From the NCBI GenBank assembly GCA_029961685.1, contig JARWKL010000012.1, positions 4,627,807 to 4,691,806 of the forward strand: 64,000 nt of DNA. The letters run 5' to 3'. The position numbers and the translations under genes were made by a program. Source of the DNA: Aristolochia californica (lineage: Eukaryota > Streptophyta > Magnoliopsida > Piperales > Aristolochiaceae). Below, piece after piece: positions 35,692-47,189 of this stretch. The notes beneath the pieces were generated by a model that was given only the letters and a program-made list of their open reading frames with translations, was not told the DNA's origin and ran no database searches. Position 1 is the first letter of the stretch. Each line of letters opens with the position of its first letter.

Positions 35692-37250
35692 TCAAGCTGG
35701 GGGTGAGAAAACATCGTAAATGCCCAACTTGTTGTTGATGGTGGACAAAATTTTATGAGTGACTGGTTTGCTGAGAATGTCTGCAACTTGACTCTGTGAA
35801 GATATATGTTTAAGAGATAATATGCCTATTTGAAATTTTTCTCGTATGAATTGGCAGTCTATTTTAATGTGTTTTGTTCTCTCATGGAAGATCGGATTTT
35901 ATGTGATATGTATAGCCTCTTGATTATCGCAATATAGATCCATGGAGCTTCTTTATAAAACCCAATTCAGTGAGAAGAGATCTGATCCATAGAAGTTCAC
36001 TAACTGTGTGTGCCATAGCTCTGTATTCTGCTTTTACCCTAGACCGTGCAACTACATTCTATTTCTTGCTTCTCCATGTAACCAAGTTCCCTCCAATCAT
36101 AGTACTATATCCTGAAGTGGATTTTCTGTCATCCAGAGATCCGGCCTAGTTTGTATCTGAGAATCCTTCTAAATTGAAGTGACCATGGTTCTTATAGAGA
36201 ATCCCTCTTCCTGGAGCTCCTTTCAAATATCGTAATATTCTTTCCAAAGCTTGCTTTTGGCTGATTTGTGATTTGTGCATGTATTGATTTACCACACTTA
36301 CTTGATATGATATATTTGTCCTTGTTACACAAAGATAAATAAATCTTCCACAAGCCTTTGAAATTTTCCAATATCCACATCTTCTCCAATACCTGCACAT
36401 AATTTTGTTTTTGAGTCCATCGGAGTATTTGCTAGTCTACACCTCATCATTCCTATCTTTTCTAGTAGATCAAGGACATACATCCTTTGAGATAGTATTA
36501 TCCCATATCAGGATTGTAGTACTTCAATTCCTAGAAAATATTTTAGTCCAAGATCTTTTGTCTTGAATTCTGTACATATCTTTTCTTTGGTTTCTAGGAT
36601 GCCTACGAGATCACTACCCGTTAAAATAATATCATTAACATATACTAATAGGATCCCCTTGCCCTTGGGTGTGTCTTTAACAAATACGAAGTGATCTACC
36701 AAACATCTGTGAAATCCAGCCCATAAGAGGGCTTGGCTAAAATTTTCAAACCACGCTTGAGGAGACTGTTTCAAACCATAAAGAGATTTCTTTAATCGAC
36801 CTACCGACTCTCCCTCAACCACATAACCAAGGGGTTGTAGCATATAAATCTCTTCTTTAATATCCCCATTAAGAAAAGCATTTTTCACATCAAGCTAATA
36901 TACCTGCCATGAAGAATTAGCAGGAAGAGATAATAAAATACGTACCGAGTTCATTTTGGCCACTGGAGAGAAAGTTTCCTCATAATCAATACCATAACAC
37001 TATGTATAGCCTTTAGCAATAAGGTGAGCTTTAAAATGAGCAACAAATCCATCTGGATTATGTTTCATCGTAAAAACCCACTTGTAACCGATAGGATTTT
37101 TTTTTTATGGCAAAGGAACGAGAGCCCATGTCTGATTTTCATATAGTGCCAGCATTTCTTCGTCCATTGCCGCCTTCCACCCTAGATGTTTGAGAGCCTC
37201 CTGATAGGATTTTCAGACTGATATGGAGGAAATAGATGAAATAAATTGAC
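35692..37250 (-). pseudogene. Element F reverse transcriptase-RNase H
   Basis: 126 codons are open at 36508-36888, with MKNAFLNGDIKEEIYMLQPL, LKKSLYGLKQSPQAWFENF and LVYVNDIILTGSD. The YVDD box reads YVND, so one catalytic Asp is replaced by Asn. GFIYLCVTRTNISYQVSVV and RILRYLKGAPGRG follow. The RNase H end is heavily decayed. Confidence 0.87.
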
Positions 37251-38400
37251 AACATAGAGGTGATAAACAATGGTGGGACACAAAATTGGAAATGGGGTGA
37301 GAGGTAGAAGTCCTAGTGGAAGTTTTGGGTTCTTTTCTCAAGGCAATTGCACAAGTATCATATTTTGAGCCAAAACAATTGGGGAAGATGGACTTATCTT
37401 GGTGGGATCCATGAGCTCAGCAGGTGTGGTGCCAGCCAGTGTGTTTGGGTTGTGAGCCGTTTCTATATCAAGGGGCACAACCAGTCGAGGAGAACCTGGT
37501 ACTAAAGAGAGACTTGGAGGGGTACTATTAGAATAATATGAAGAGTCTAAAATAAAGTGCCATCTTTGGACATAAGTAAACGTTGGAGAGTGGGATTATA
37601 GCAAACATAGCCCTTTTGTGTGTGAGAATATCCCAAAAAAATACATTTGATAGCTTTTGGATAGAGTTTATTGTCCTGTGGGGAAGTAATATGAACAAAA
37701 CATTGACACCCGAAGACTTTCAAGGGAAGTCCAAAGGGTCATCATTTGGCAATAATTTAGATTATGGGGATTTATTACCTAGAATAGAAGAAGGTAGCTT
37801 ATTTATATGAAAACATGCAGTGAGAATGACTGTGGGCTACCTCAAGAAGATGACAGTTCTTCCGTTCTTCAACACCATTTTGTTGAGGGGTGTAGACACA
37901 CGAAGTCTGATGGATATTGCCATTTTCTTGACAAAAGGAGTCAAGATCTCTAGAAGTATATTCTTTGGCATTATTAAACCGGAGTACTTTTATTTTCTGA
38001 CAAAACTGAGTGAGTACCATAACATGAAAAGACTTAAATATGGATGGTATTTCAAAAAGTTCTATAAAAAGAAATACCCAAGTGGTACGAGTATAGTCAT
38101 TAATAAATGTAATAAAATACTTGACTTTGGAAATATTTGAGAAACTCAAGGGTCCCCTTATATTTGTATGAATCAATGAAAAAGGGGTAACACTTTTAAG
38201 TTCTGAATGCGGTGAGTATGTAGTGCTCTGGTGTTTGCTCATTTGACAGACTTCACAATTTAATTCTAGCCTTGCTTTAAGAGTAGAAAAAAGATGATGA
38301 AGAGATTGTATGGATGGATGTCCCAACCGGTTGTGCCATAGACTTGTCTCAGTTTCACTAGTTCAAACAGTATTTATTTGAGGCACATCTAGGTAGTAGA
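37251..38400 (-). pseudogene. Element F integrase
   Basis: 175 codons are open at 37799-38326. They include CEVCQMSKHQSTTYS, IHTNIRGPLSFSN (first Asp replaced: relatives read IHTDVWGPL), FINDYTRTTWVFLF, LRFNNAKEYTSRDL (second Asp reads Asn) and TPQQNGVEERKNCH (Glu kept). The C-terminal part is decayed. It could not be active even if translated. Confidence 0.87.
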
Positions 38401-39774
38401 GCTCTCCTTGTTCATGGCCTCCACCAATCACCTGTTTCGTTACAAGATCCTAAAAAACACAAGAAGTAGGTGAAAAGGTGATAGAGCATTTAAAAAATTT
38501 TGTGAGCTGACTAACAGATAAAAGGTTCAAAGGAAAAGTAGGAACAAACATAATATATGTGAGTGGAAGTGATGGTGTAACGGAAGTGGATCATTTCCCT
38601 AGAACTTTAGTTTGAGAACCGTCAGTTATGGTAACATTTTTTTGTGAAAGACAAGGAGACACTGAGTGTAGTAAATTTTTGTTACCTATGAGATGCTCGG
38701 AGGGCCCTGAGTCAATTATCTAGGATGAAGAGGAGTCAAATAGCATACCTGAAGCTGTAGTGACAGCAACAGTGGAGGATGGACCAGAACCCAATCGTGT
38801 TTTCATTTTCTGGAATAACTCATAGTCATCATCATTAAGGGTTTTCTTTTTTTTGGATTTGGTAGGTTGTTCCTCCTTTGTAGCACTTAATAAGGCTTGA
38901 TGAGCCTTCTTATAACATATCTCTGCAATGTGGCCATATCATCTGCAAAAGGTGCATTCCTTGTCTGAATAGCACGTATCTATAGTGTGGCCACTTTTCC
39001 CACACTTAGTGCATTCTTTCCAATATGTTCTATCATAACCATTCGTTCTACCTCTTCCTCCTTCTCTTCTAGAATTTCTGCCATGGCCTCGACCACGATC
39101 AGATGATGATCCCCTGTGCTCGAAGTACGTAGCGGATGACATTGTAGTAGTAGACGAAGAAGTGTCTGGAATACAAAGTAATGTGGCACATACATCATCA
39201 AAAGTGCGAATAGTCGAAGTGCTAAGGAGATGACTTTTAGCAACTTCAAGATACAACTTAATGTTTATAAGGCATATGGCACTGATTAAAGCTTCTTTTT
39301 GTTTGTCTTGGACAGAGACTTCCTTGGAGGTAGGCTGAGTTATTTTCCATTCTTGAAGAAGGCCTCTAGAACTAGCCAAATATTCATGGATATTTTCTCC
39401 TTGTTTAGTTTCAAGCATTCTTTGAAGAATATCATATGGCCTATGTAAGTTGTCGGAGCTGGAATACAACTTAGCACATGTCTCCCAAATTTTTTTAGCA
39501 GTATCAAGATGAATAACATTGTTGGAGACATGTTTTTCCATGTTGTTTATAAGCCAACTAATAACCAAAGTTGCATTTCTCAACCACTTGCTATAAAAAA
39601 AATATCCTCTACATCAATAGGTGGCCCACAATTGGTGAGGTGACCAAGATGGTCTTTTGTTATAAGAAACCGGTGAATCAATGTGAACCGGCTCATGTAA
39701 TTTGATACCCCTGGAAAGGGTATAGTAGTAATTCTGAGTATATCTTTCTTATTACTCATGTTGTCTTCATCCAT
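38401..39774 (-). pseudogene. Element F gag and protease region
   Basis: The start at 39774 (MDEDNMSNKKDILRITTIP) aligns with A and B. A shift follows near 39590. Capsid and nucleocapsid are open for 214 codons at 38939-39583 (VISWLINNMEKHVSNNVIHLD, ENIHEYLASSRGLL, a Gly/Arg-rich stretch, then CTKCGKSGHTIDTC). The protease region near 38710 keeps DSGPSEHL-like sequence in a broken frame. Confidence 0.85.
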
Positions 39775-39880
39775 AATAGGCAATTTAAAAAAACTCCAAT
39801 TAATAAAAAAAAAACAAGTAGTGTTCCTTAACTAACTCAGTTAATGGAGAGATTTAGCATTGACGCTAAATGATCATTAT

Positions 39881-40322
39881 TGTTGAATTTATGAAAAAGT
39901 GAAATACTTCATTGACATCAATAACTTGTTGTAATCAAAGTACATGAACCTCTATTTATAATAGAGGAAGGTAGTAGAGTCCAATTACAATAAAACTACC
40001 CTTGTCCCAATTACACCCAAACTCTAACACTTAAAGATAAGTCCAAACATAATTAAATAAATCAATATAGAAAAAAGACAAACATAACTCAAACTAAAAC
40101 TCTTCTTTGATGTGACCATAAGATAAGATAGTTTTGTGAATCCTTCTTGATCTTGCAACTTATGTGATAAGGATGTCAGCTCATGGTAATCATTGTGGGT
40201 CCTAATTCTTATGGGCTTGGGCCCATCTTGTGGGCCTTCCTTGGTCGTGTGGCCCATCTTATAATAATCTTAGATATGTAGGTCTTCCTTGGTCGTGTGG
40301 GCTTGGGCCCTATCTTCCAATA
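39881..40322 (-). repeat. Left LTR of element G
   Basis: 442 bp, TGTTGAATTTATG to TTCCAATA. About 20 differences from the right LTR by eye (about 95% identity). Confidence 0.85.
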
Positions 40323-41183
40323 CTCCCCCTCAAGCTGGGGGTGAGAGAACAACATGAACTCCCAGCTTGCTGCAAATGATGTATAGAATATTTTTGTATA
40401 AAATGGCACATCTTTCAATATGCCTTCATCTTCCAACATTCCCCCTCACGCTGTTGCGTCCTTCCATGAGGCCCTGCGGCATTTTATAAGTGAGAGTAAA
40501 AATCACTCCTAGCCGGTAAGCCATTTCTTCATACTCCAATCCTAATGTTGGATGTAGGGCACACTCCGTCTTCTATCGGTAGTGTGTCTATTAGCATTGC
40601 CCTGAAGTGTCCACCACCGTATCCCTCCATAGGACAACGACTCTCTTTGTTGATAGCATAAAATACCTCGGAATTTGAAGTTGTCTGCAGCTGCACAAAC
40701 CTCTTTTTCAATCTAACCTTTGCTATTTCAAATATCGATTTATCTTTGTAGATAACTTAGATAAAAAATTGGTTGAATAGGTAAAAGAATAGACTTATAT
40801 ATATTTCTTTTGATATATATTTCTTCTTATAAATTCTAGTTCTTGATAGCAAATAATACCTCGAAATCAGAAGATTGCTGCTGCTGCTAGAACCTTGTTG
40901 CAATCTGACGTTCACTCATTCAAATATTGATATCTCTTTGTATATAACTCAGATTTGAACAAATAGGTTTTATATGGAAATTAGACTCAAATATATTTTC
41001 TTAAATATATAATTTGTAATATAAAAAATTACTTATAAAGGTAAAAAACGCAAAGAAAACTACAGATTTAGGGATTGAAAAAAAACAACTACGAACCTAG
41101 ACTTAGGGTTTAGGGTTTAGAGAAAAGGATCACATTACCTCCGTGAGTTGACTTGACAACTCACAAAACCTGCTCTGATACCA
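40323..41183 (-). other. Element G interior, chimeric
   Basis: The first 105 bp resemble the end of a copia RNase H with its polypurine tract. At 40429-40455 a second LTR-end-like sequence plus purine-tract complement appears (ATCTTCCAACA, TTCCCCCTCACGCTG). The remaining 730 bp are AT-rich and unrelated to the other elements here. I see no gene. Confidence 0.65.
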
Positions 41184-41621
41184 TGTTGAATTTATGAAAA
41201 AGTGAAATACTTCATTAACATCAATAACTTGTTGTAATCAGAGTACATGAACCTCTATTTATAATAGAGGAAGGTAGTAGAGTCCAATTACAATAAAACT
41301 ACCATAGTCCCAATTACACCCAAACTCTAACACTTAAAGATAAGTCCTAACATAATTAAATAACTCAATATAGATAAAAGATAAACATAACTCAAACTAA
41401 AACTCTTCTTTGACATGACCATAATATAAGATACTTTTGTGAGTCCTTCTTGATCTCCAACTTATGTGATAAGGATGGCAGCTCATGGTAATCATTGTGG
41501 GTCCTAATTCTTATGGGCTTGGGCTCATCTTGTGGGCCTTCCTTGGTCGTGTGGCCCATCTTATAATAATATTAGATATGTGGGCCTTCCTTGACCGTGT
41601 GGGCTTGGGCCCTATCTTCCA
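41184..41621 (-). repeat. Right LTR of element G
   Basis: About 438 bp. It lacks the last few bases (ends TTCCA) and abuts the LTR of gypsy H at 41622. Confidence 0.82.
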
Positions 41622-42372
41622 TGCCATGGATCTAGTAACTCGGCGAGGTAATTGTGAATCCAGCACTGTATTAGGGTTCTTTATCACGGTAATGAAGAAA
41701 ATAACTCCCTTTCGTTCTCCATTCTCGTTATGTTTGAAAAGGAGTTTCCTTTTCTTAATCTTCTACTAAATAAAATACTTCTCTTGTTGTTCTTGGCTAG
41801 GAAGGGTTAAACCCTTTTTGCTTCTACCCACGTAGAATATATTAGGACTTTCCAACTCTCCCTTACTCAGTTAAAGGCTAAAGCTGCCTCTTTTAGTGTG
41901 CTGCTAGATTAGGGGATCAAGCCTTCCCTTTTCTTGCTTAGATTGAAGGGAAATTCTTCCCTCTTTTTGTTGTAAACGTGGAAGAGGCTAAAGCCCTCCT
42001 TGAACTCGAAAAACAGTATTCAAGACCCTCTCCCTTTGTCTTTGATAATCTCAATGCAAAGCAGAATTCGAAGAGAGAAGAAATAAAACTCAAATCAACA
42101 AAACCATACCTGGAGCTCGTCCAGGAGTCAAACCTTTTTTAACCTAATTCAATACTTGCATTTTCTCTATTTCTCTACCCTTTAAATAGGGTTTGACGTC
42201 ATAAGTGTTTTAGGGCTAAAAATGATAATTATGCCCCCGCGTCCTTGCTCATTACATAATTAATGGAAAATTATATTGAAAAAAATATAAAATATGAAAT
42301 TTAAAAGTAATAAACTCAATGAGTCATTGCCTCCTCCTTTAAGTGACTCGGTGTGCTACTGAGCCCTCAACA
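41622..42372 (-). repeat. 3' LTR of gypsy H
   Basis: About 751 bp, from TGCCATGGATC to CCTCAACA, inferred from position beside the purine tract and TG...CA ends. There is no second copy to confirm the boundaries. Minus-strand TATTTAAA near 42178-42188 is a possible TATA element. Confidence 0.65.
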
Positions 42373-42384
42373 TTGGCCAACCCC

Positions 42385-42385
<1 letters not shown>

Positions 42386-42418
<33 letters not shown>
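42386..42418. repeat. 33-base poly-C/poly-G tract
   Basis: Uninterrupted C33 on the plus strand, between the LTR and the end of the H pol gene. This is the polypurine tract position (poly-G on the coding strand). The length could be real slippage or an assembly artefact. Confidence 0.9.
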
Positions 42419-42455
42419 ATGGAGAAAGAGCTTGTCCTCAAGATAGTAAGATGGG

Positions 42456-43455
42456 TAGACCTATTGGAAGTTTGCTAGCTGCTCCCATGTCGCATCTTCT
42501 TTTTCGGTGTCCTTCCACTGTACAAGAATCTCCCATTGGTTATCAATCTGATGGACCCGCAATACTATAGCTGGAATAAGAATAACTTGTCCATTGTCCA
42601 CCGGAGGAAGAGACGGAATTGCTGACGGAGATGGGCCCTTAAAGGATTTAAGTAATGAGACATGGAACACATCATGCAATTTAGCTATTGTGGGAAGTTC
42701 CAATTGATAAGCTACTGGCCTGATATGTCGAATAATAGCGAAAGGCCCAAAGTATTTTAGGGAGAGTTTATAGCGTTGTTGTCCCGCTAGTGAGTGTTGA
42801 TGGTACGGATGGAGTCGTAACCAGACATAGTTACCTTCCTTGTATTTGATATCCCCGTGTTTCTTGTCGTAGAAGTCCTTCATACGAACCTGTGTTTTGA
42901 GGAGGCGGTCCAAAATATTCTATAGCACCTGGTCTCATTCCATAAGTGTGTGATCGATAGAGTCTACATGGGTGGAGCCCCAAGTATACGATAGAAGCCG
43001 AGGCGGATCTCTACCATATAGAATGTTGAAGGGAGTAGATTGTAAAGTTGTGTGGAAGGAAGTGTTGTAACAATATTCCATCCAAGGGAGCCATTGCACC
43101 CGGGTTTTACGACGATTGCCCACAAAACATCTGAGATATTTTTCCACGGTGCGGTTAACGACCTTTGTTTGTCCTTCTGTTTGAGGATGATATGATGATG
43201 AGAACTTCAACTTGGTGCCGCATAGACAAAACAGTTCACGCCACAAGTGCTTGTAAACACCGCATCCCGATCACTGACAATAGCTTCCGGAATACCAAGT
43301 AAACAAAAAATATGCTCGAGAAATATTTGTGCCCCTCTGGATGTTGTATGTGGGTGAGCCATGGGTACGAAGTGAGCATATTTAGAGAATCGATCCACCA
43401 CCACAAATAATATCGACTTGCCAGAAGATAGTGGTAGACCTTCGACGAAGTCCAT
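42456..43455 (-). pseudogene. Gypsy H integrase and chromodomain
   Basis: MDFVEGLPLSSGKS (first Asp) and IVSDRDAVFTS (second Asp) are followed by a frameshift near 43230. FSSSYHPQTEGQTKVVNRT comes next; the catalytic Glu in GQTE is Lys here. YNTSFHTTLQSTPFNILYGR, YVWLRLHPYHQHSL and a chromodomain (WEILVQWKDTEKEDATWEQL) follow. It is similar in layout to K but a different family (only motif-level similarity). Confidence 0.88.
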
Positions 43456-43873
43456 TTATAGTAGAGGAAGTGATAAAGTCCTTATACAATTAACATTTCA
43501 ACTCTAACTCTCTAAGATAAGTCTATCATGAAAAGATAACACAGTCTACTAGAGGTCTAATATAAGTTGGACTAGAACTCTTCTTCAATAATGCAGACAT
43601 AAGGGGGGAGGCTAGCTCGTGGCCTTATCCTTGTGGGTCCCACATGAACTTCCAGCACATATTGATATGATTACCAGCTCGTGGTATATTCGTCGGCCCT
43701 ACTTGATCTTCAAGTCTTCTAACTCATTTCAGCTTGTGCTTCTTATCTTCTTAAATCGTGCTAGCATATCTTCTTAACTCGTGTTAGCTTGGATGAGGAC
43801 GCTTTTTGGCATCCCACGTCCTCATGGTGGGTTCCACCAGCTCGTGCACCATGGTGGGTCCCACATCGTAACA
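43455..43873 (-). repeat. 3' LTR of element I, truncated
   Basis: Matches the LTR of B from its TTTATAGTAGAGG point to the CGTAACA end. Two GTGGGTCCCAC copies are at 43633-43643 and 43854-43864. Confidence 0.87.
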
Positions 43874-43879
43874 CTCCCC

Positions 43880-45240
43880 CTCAAACTGGGGGTGAGAAAA
43901 CATCATAGATGCCCAGCTTGCTGTAGATGGTAGATGTAATCTTGTGAGTGACCGGCTTGGTGAGAATATCTGCAACTTGACTTTGTGATGATATATGCCT
44001 TAGAGATAAAAAACTTGCTTGAAACTTTTCTCGTATAAAATGGCAGTCCACTTCAATATGCTTTGTTCATTCATAGAAGACTAGATTTGATGTAATGTGT
44101 ATAGCTGCTTGATTATCACAAAATAGATCCATTAGTGTTTCTTTGTAGAATCCCAATTCAGTGAGAAGAGATCTTATTCATAGGATTTCACTAACAGTGT
44201 GTGCCATGACTCTATATTTTGCTTCTGCACTAGACCGTGCTACTACATTTTGCTTCTTGCTTTTTCATGTAACCAAATTCCCTCCAACCATCGTACAAAA
44301 TCCCGAAGTAGATTTTCTGTCATCCGGGGATCCAGCCCAATGTACACCTGAGAATCCTTTGATGTTGACGTGACCATGGTTTTTATAGGGAAGCCCTCTT
44401 CCTGGAGCTCCTTTCAAATATTGTAGTATCCTTTCAAGTGTTTGCCAATGACTAAGTTATGGTTTGTGCATGTATTGACTTACCACACTTACTGCATATG
44501 ATATATCCGGCCTTGTTACACACAGGTAAATAAGTTTTTCAACTAGTCTTTGATATTTTCCAATATTTACTTCTTCTCCAGTGCCTCCACATAATTTTTT
44601 ATTTGAGTCCATAGGAGTTTCTAGTGGTTTGCATCCCAACATTCATGTCTCCTCTAGTAGATCAAGGACACACTTCCTTTGGGATAACACAATCCAATGT
44701 CTGGATTGTAATACTTAATACCCAAAAAAAATTTGAGTAGTCCAAGATTCTTTGTCTTGAATTCAGCACATATTTTTTCCTTTATTTTTTGGATGCCCTC
44801 GGAATCACTACCAGTTAAAATGATATCACCAAAATTACCTTACCTCTCGGTGTGCTTTCAATAAATATTGAGTGATCTCCAGAGCATCTGTAAAATTCGG
44901 CCCATATGAGGGGTTAACTAAATTTCTCAAACCATGCCTGAGGAGACTGCTTGAGACCATACAAAGATTTTTTTAGTCGACATACTGACTCTCCCTCAAC
45001 CACTTACCCAAGTGGTTGTAGCATAAAAATTTCTTTGTTAATATCCCCATTCAGAAATGCATTTAGTTGATATATCGGCCATGATGAATTGGCCACCAGA
45101 GATAATAATATATGTACCGAGTTCATTTTTGCCACTGGAGAGAAGGTTTCTTCATAATCAATACCATAACACTGAGTATAACCTTTAGCAACCAGTTGAG
45201 CCTTCAATCATGTTATTGACCCATACGAATTATGTTTAAC
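43880..45240 (-). pseudogene. Element I reverse transcriptase-RNase H, with deletions
   Basis: [52 protein letters not shown] and TRPDISYAVSVVSQYMH are recognisable. Compared with B there are deletions in the RT N-part (HTW to CKW), after YQL (DVKN shortened) and across the YVDD box near 44825. RNase H is frameshifted. Confidence 0.85.
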
Positions 45241-46552
45241 AGAATACCTTCATTTCTTTATCCATTGCCACCTTCCACCGTGGATGTTGTAGAGCCTCCT
45301 GATAGGACTGTGGAACAGATATGGAGGAAAAAGAAGAAAGAAACAGACAACATAGAGGTGAGAGGCGATGATGAGACACAAAAATTGAAATGGGATGAGA
45401 AGTAGAAGGTTGAGTGCATGCATCTAGGTTCTTTCCGTACAGCAATAGGACAAGTATCATATAGATGGCCAAAAACAACTGGGGATGATGGACTTACATC
45501 TGTGGGATCTGTTAACTCGACAGGTGTGGTGTCGGCCACTTGCTTTAGGGGTTAAATAAGCTTTGTATCACGGGGCACAACCGGTCGAGGGGAACCTGGT
45601 ATTGAGGACAGACCAGGAGGAGCACTGTCAGAATAAAATGAGGAGTCTTCAAAAAATGTTACATCATTGGACACAAATAAACGTTTTAGAGTGGGACTAT
45701 AACAAACATAATCCTTTTGTGTTCGAGAGTATCCCAAGAAGATACACTTGATAGATTTAGGATCAAGTTTGTTGTGTCTAGGAAATGAATTATGAACAAA
45801 GCATTAACATCCGAAGACTCTCAAAGGTAGTGAAAATGGATCATCATTTGGTAATAATCTACAGTGAGGAGATTTATTACCAAGAACGGAAGATGGTAGA
45901 TGATTTATAAGAAATCAAGTTGTAAGGACTGCATGGGGCCAATGAAAGTAGGGAACTTTCATGGTATATAATAAACCTCAAGAATATGACGATTTTTCGT
46001 TTGGATACAACATTTTGTTGAGGAGTGTAGACACATGATGTTTGATGGATAATGTCATCCTCTTGACAAAAGGAGTCAAGTTCTTTGAAATGTATTCTTT
46101 GGCATTATCAGATCATAGAATTTCTATTTTTGCTGTGTGAGTACCATAGCATGAAATGACTTAAAAATCATTGGTATTTCAGAACGCTCCTTAAATACAA
46201 ATAACTACGTTGTACGAGTGAAATCATCAATAAATGTAATAAAATATTTTGCTTGAGAAACATTTGAAACATTCAAGGGCCCCCAGACATCAGTATGAAT
46301 TAAAGAAAATGGAGTAACATTTTTGACTTCTGGACGAGAGTATGTACTCCTTAGATGTTTACTCATTTGGCAAACCTCACAATGAAATTTTGACCTTACT
46401 TTAAGAGTAGGAAATGTATAATGAAGAGACTGTGTAGATGGATGTTCCAACCGATTATGCCATAGCCTTGTTTTATTTTCATTGGTGGAAACCATATTCA
46501 TTTTTGGCATGTCCAGGTAGTAAAGCCCCCCCTTGTTCATGACTTCCACCAA
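45241..46552 (-). pseudogene. Element I integrase and linker
   Basis: 115 codons are open at 46205-46552: HNRLEHPSTQ, CEVCQMSKHLRSTYS and IHTDVWGPLNVSNVSQ (first Asp) with FIDDFTRTT. The rest of the core (near 46100) is shifted, with a short deletion. The C-terminal SNDVTFFEDSSFYSDSAPPG and SYQEALQHPRWK linker are kept. Confidence 0.85.
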
Positions 46553-46879
46553 TCACTTGTTTCATTATAAGATATTGAAATACACATGAAGGGGGTGAGA
46601 AGGTAACAAAGCAATTAAAATATTTGGTCAGCTGACTAATAGATAATAGATTCAAAGGGAAAGTAGTAACGAATAGAAGTGGACAGAAGTGATGGTGTGA
46701 CAGAAGTGGATCCTTTCCCATGGACTTTGGTTTACAAACTGTCAGTTATGGTAACAAACTTGTGTGAAAAAACAAGGAGATGGAGAATGTAATAAATTTT
46801 TGTTACCTATAAGATGCTCGGAGGCTCCTGAGTCAATTATCTAGGATGAAGATGAGGCAGATAGCATACCTGAAGCAGT
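46553..46879 (-). pseudogene. Element I protease region, truncated
   Basis: LLSISQLTKYFNCFVTFSPP and upstream glycine/serine sequence, then a decayed protease site. Stops where relatives continue into gag, at 46879. Confidence 0.75.
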
Positions 46880-47138
46880 AACAAGTTGATATGGATCTCC
46901 CATGGGAAACCATGTGAGATGTATAAGGACCTCTTTTGGGATGTTGATTGAGGAATATCAGCGTGAATCTGTTAAAATATTGTGAAAAATATGCCCAATT
47001 GGCATTAAGTGTTGTTGCCTTACTTCAAATGAAGTTCACGCACATTACTTCGTTCATTCAATTAGGCCGTTAGTGGTGAATAATCGCCTCTTCATTTGAA
47101 TCACGCAGGTAATCCTCTTAGGCCAAAATAGGGGAATC
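46880..47138. other. Junction and 5' flank of P1
   Basis: The left 170 bases match nothing else in the window and show no gene. From about 47070 the sequence (CTCTTCATTTGAATCAC, CTTAGGC.AAAATAGGG) matches 54140-54184, upstream of P3. It is therefore part of the Harbinger-type unit. Confidence 0.6.
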
Positions 47139-47189
47139 GTGTTTCAGCTCAATTTTGAAAATCTTTCATATGAAGCATCGTGCTGGCCC

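Larger units (their letters stand above)
35233..39880 (-). mobile_element. Copia LTR retrotransposon F (5' end missing)
   Basis: Minus-strand copia element of the A/B group. It has a 3' LTR at 35233-35684 and a full set of degraded genes, but the leader stops at 39880, where element G begins. The primer-binding site and 5' LTR are not found to the right of G. The left flank is CTTCA; no matching duplication is present. Confidence 0.88.
39881..41621 (-). mobile_element. Short non-autonomous LTR element G
   Basis: About 1.74 kb with LTRs of about 440 bp at 39881-40322 and 41184-41621, a primer-binding site complement GCTCTGATACCA at 41172-41183 and a polypurine tract complement (CTCCCCCTCAAGCTGGGGG) at 40323-40341. 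The 861-bp interior has no gag or pol beyond a possible RNase H tail. It would need enzymes from a relative. The flanks (ATTAT left, TGCCA right) do not match. Confidence 0.82.
41622..43455 (-). mobile_element. Truncated Ty3/gypsy element H
   Basis: Minus-strand gypsy fragment with one LTR (41622-42372), the purine tract and the integrase-chromodomain end of pol. Everything upstream of MDFVEGLP is missing; at 43455 the sequence switches into the middle of the LTR of copia I. Confidence 0.85.
43455..46879 (-). mobile_element. Truncated copia element I
   Basis: Minus-strand copia element of the A/B/F group. It keeps part of the 3' LTR (43455-43873), RNase H, RT, integrase and part of the protease. 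Gag, leader and 5' LTR are missing; similarity stops at 46879. The LTR begins at its internal TATA region, so that side is truncated too. Confidence 0.88.

Noticed and set aside
4684..41183. GCTCTGATACCA / TGGTATCAGAGC matches as tRNA genes
   Set aside because: Only the 12-base primer-binding complement is present next to LTRs; no cloverleaf follows.
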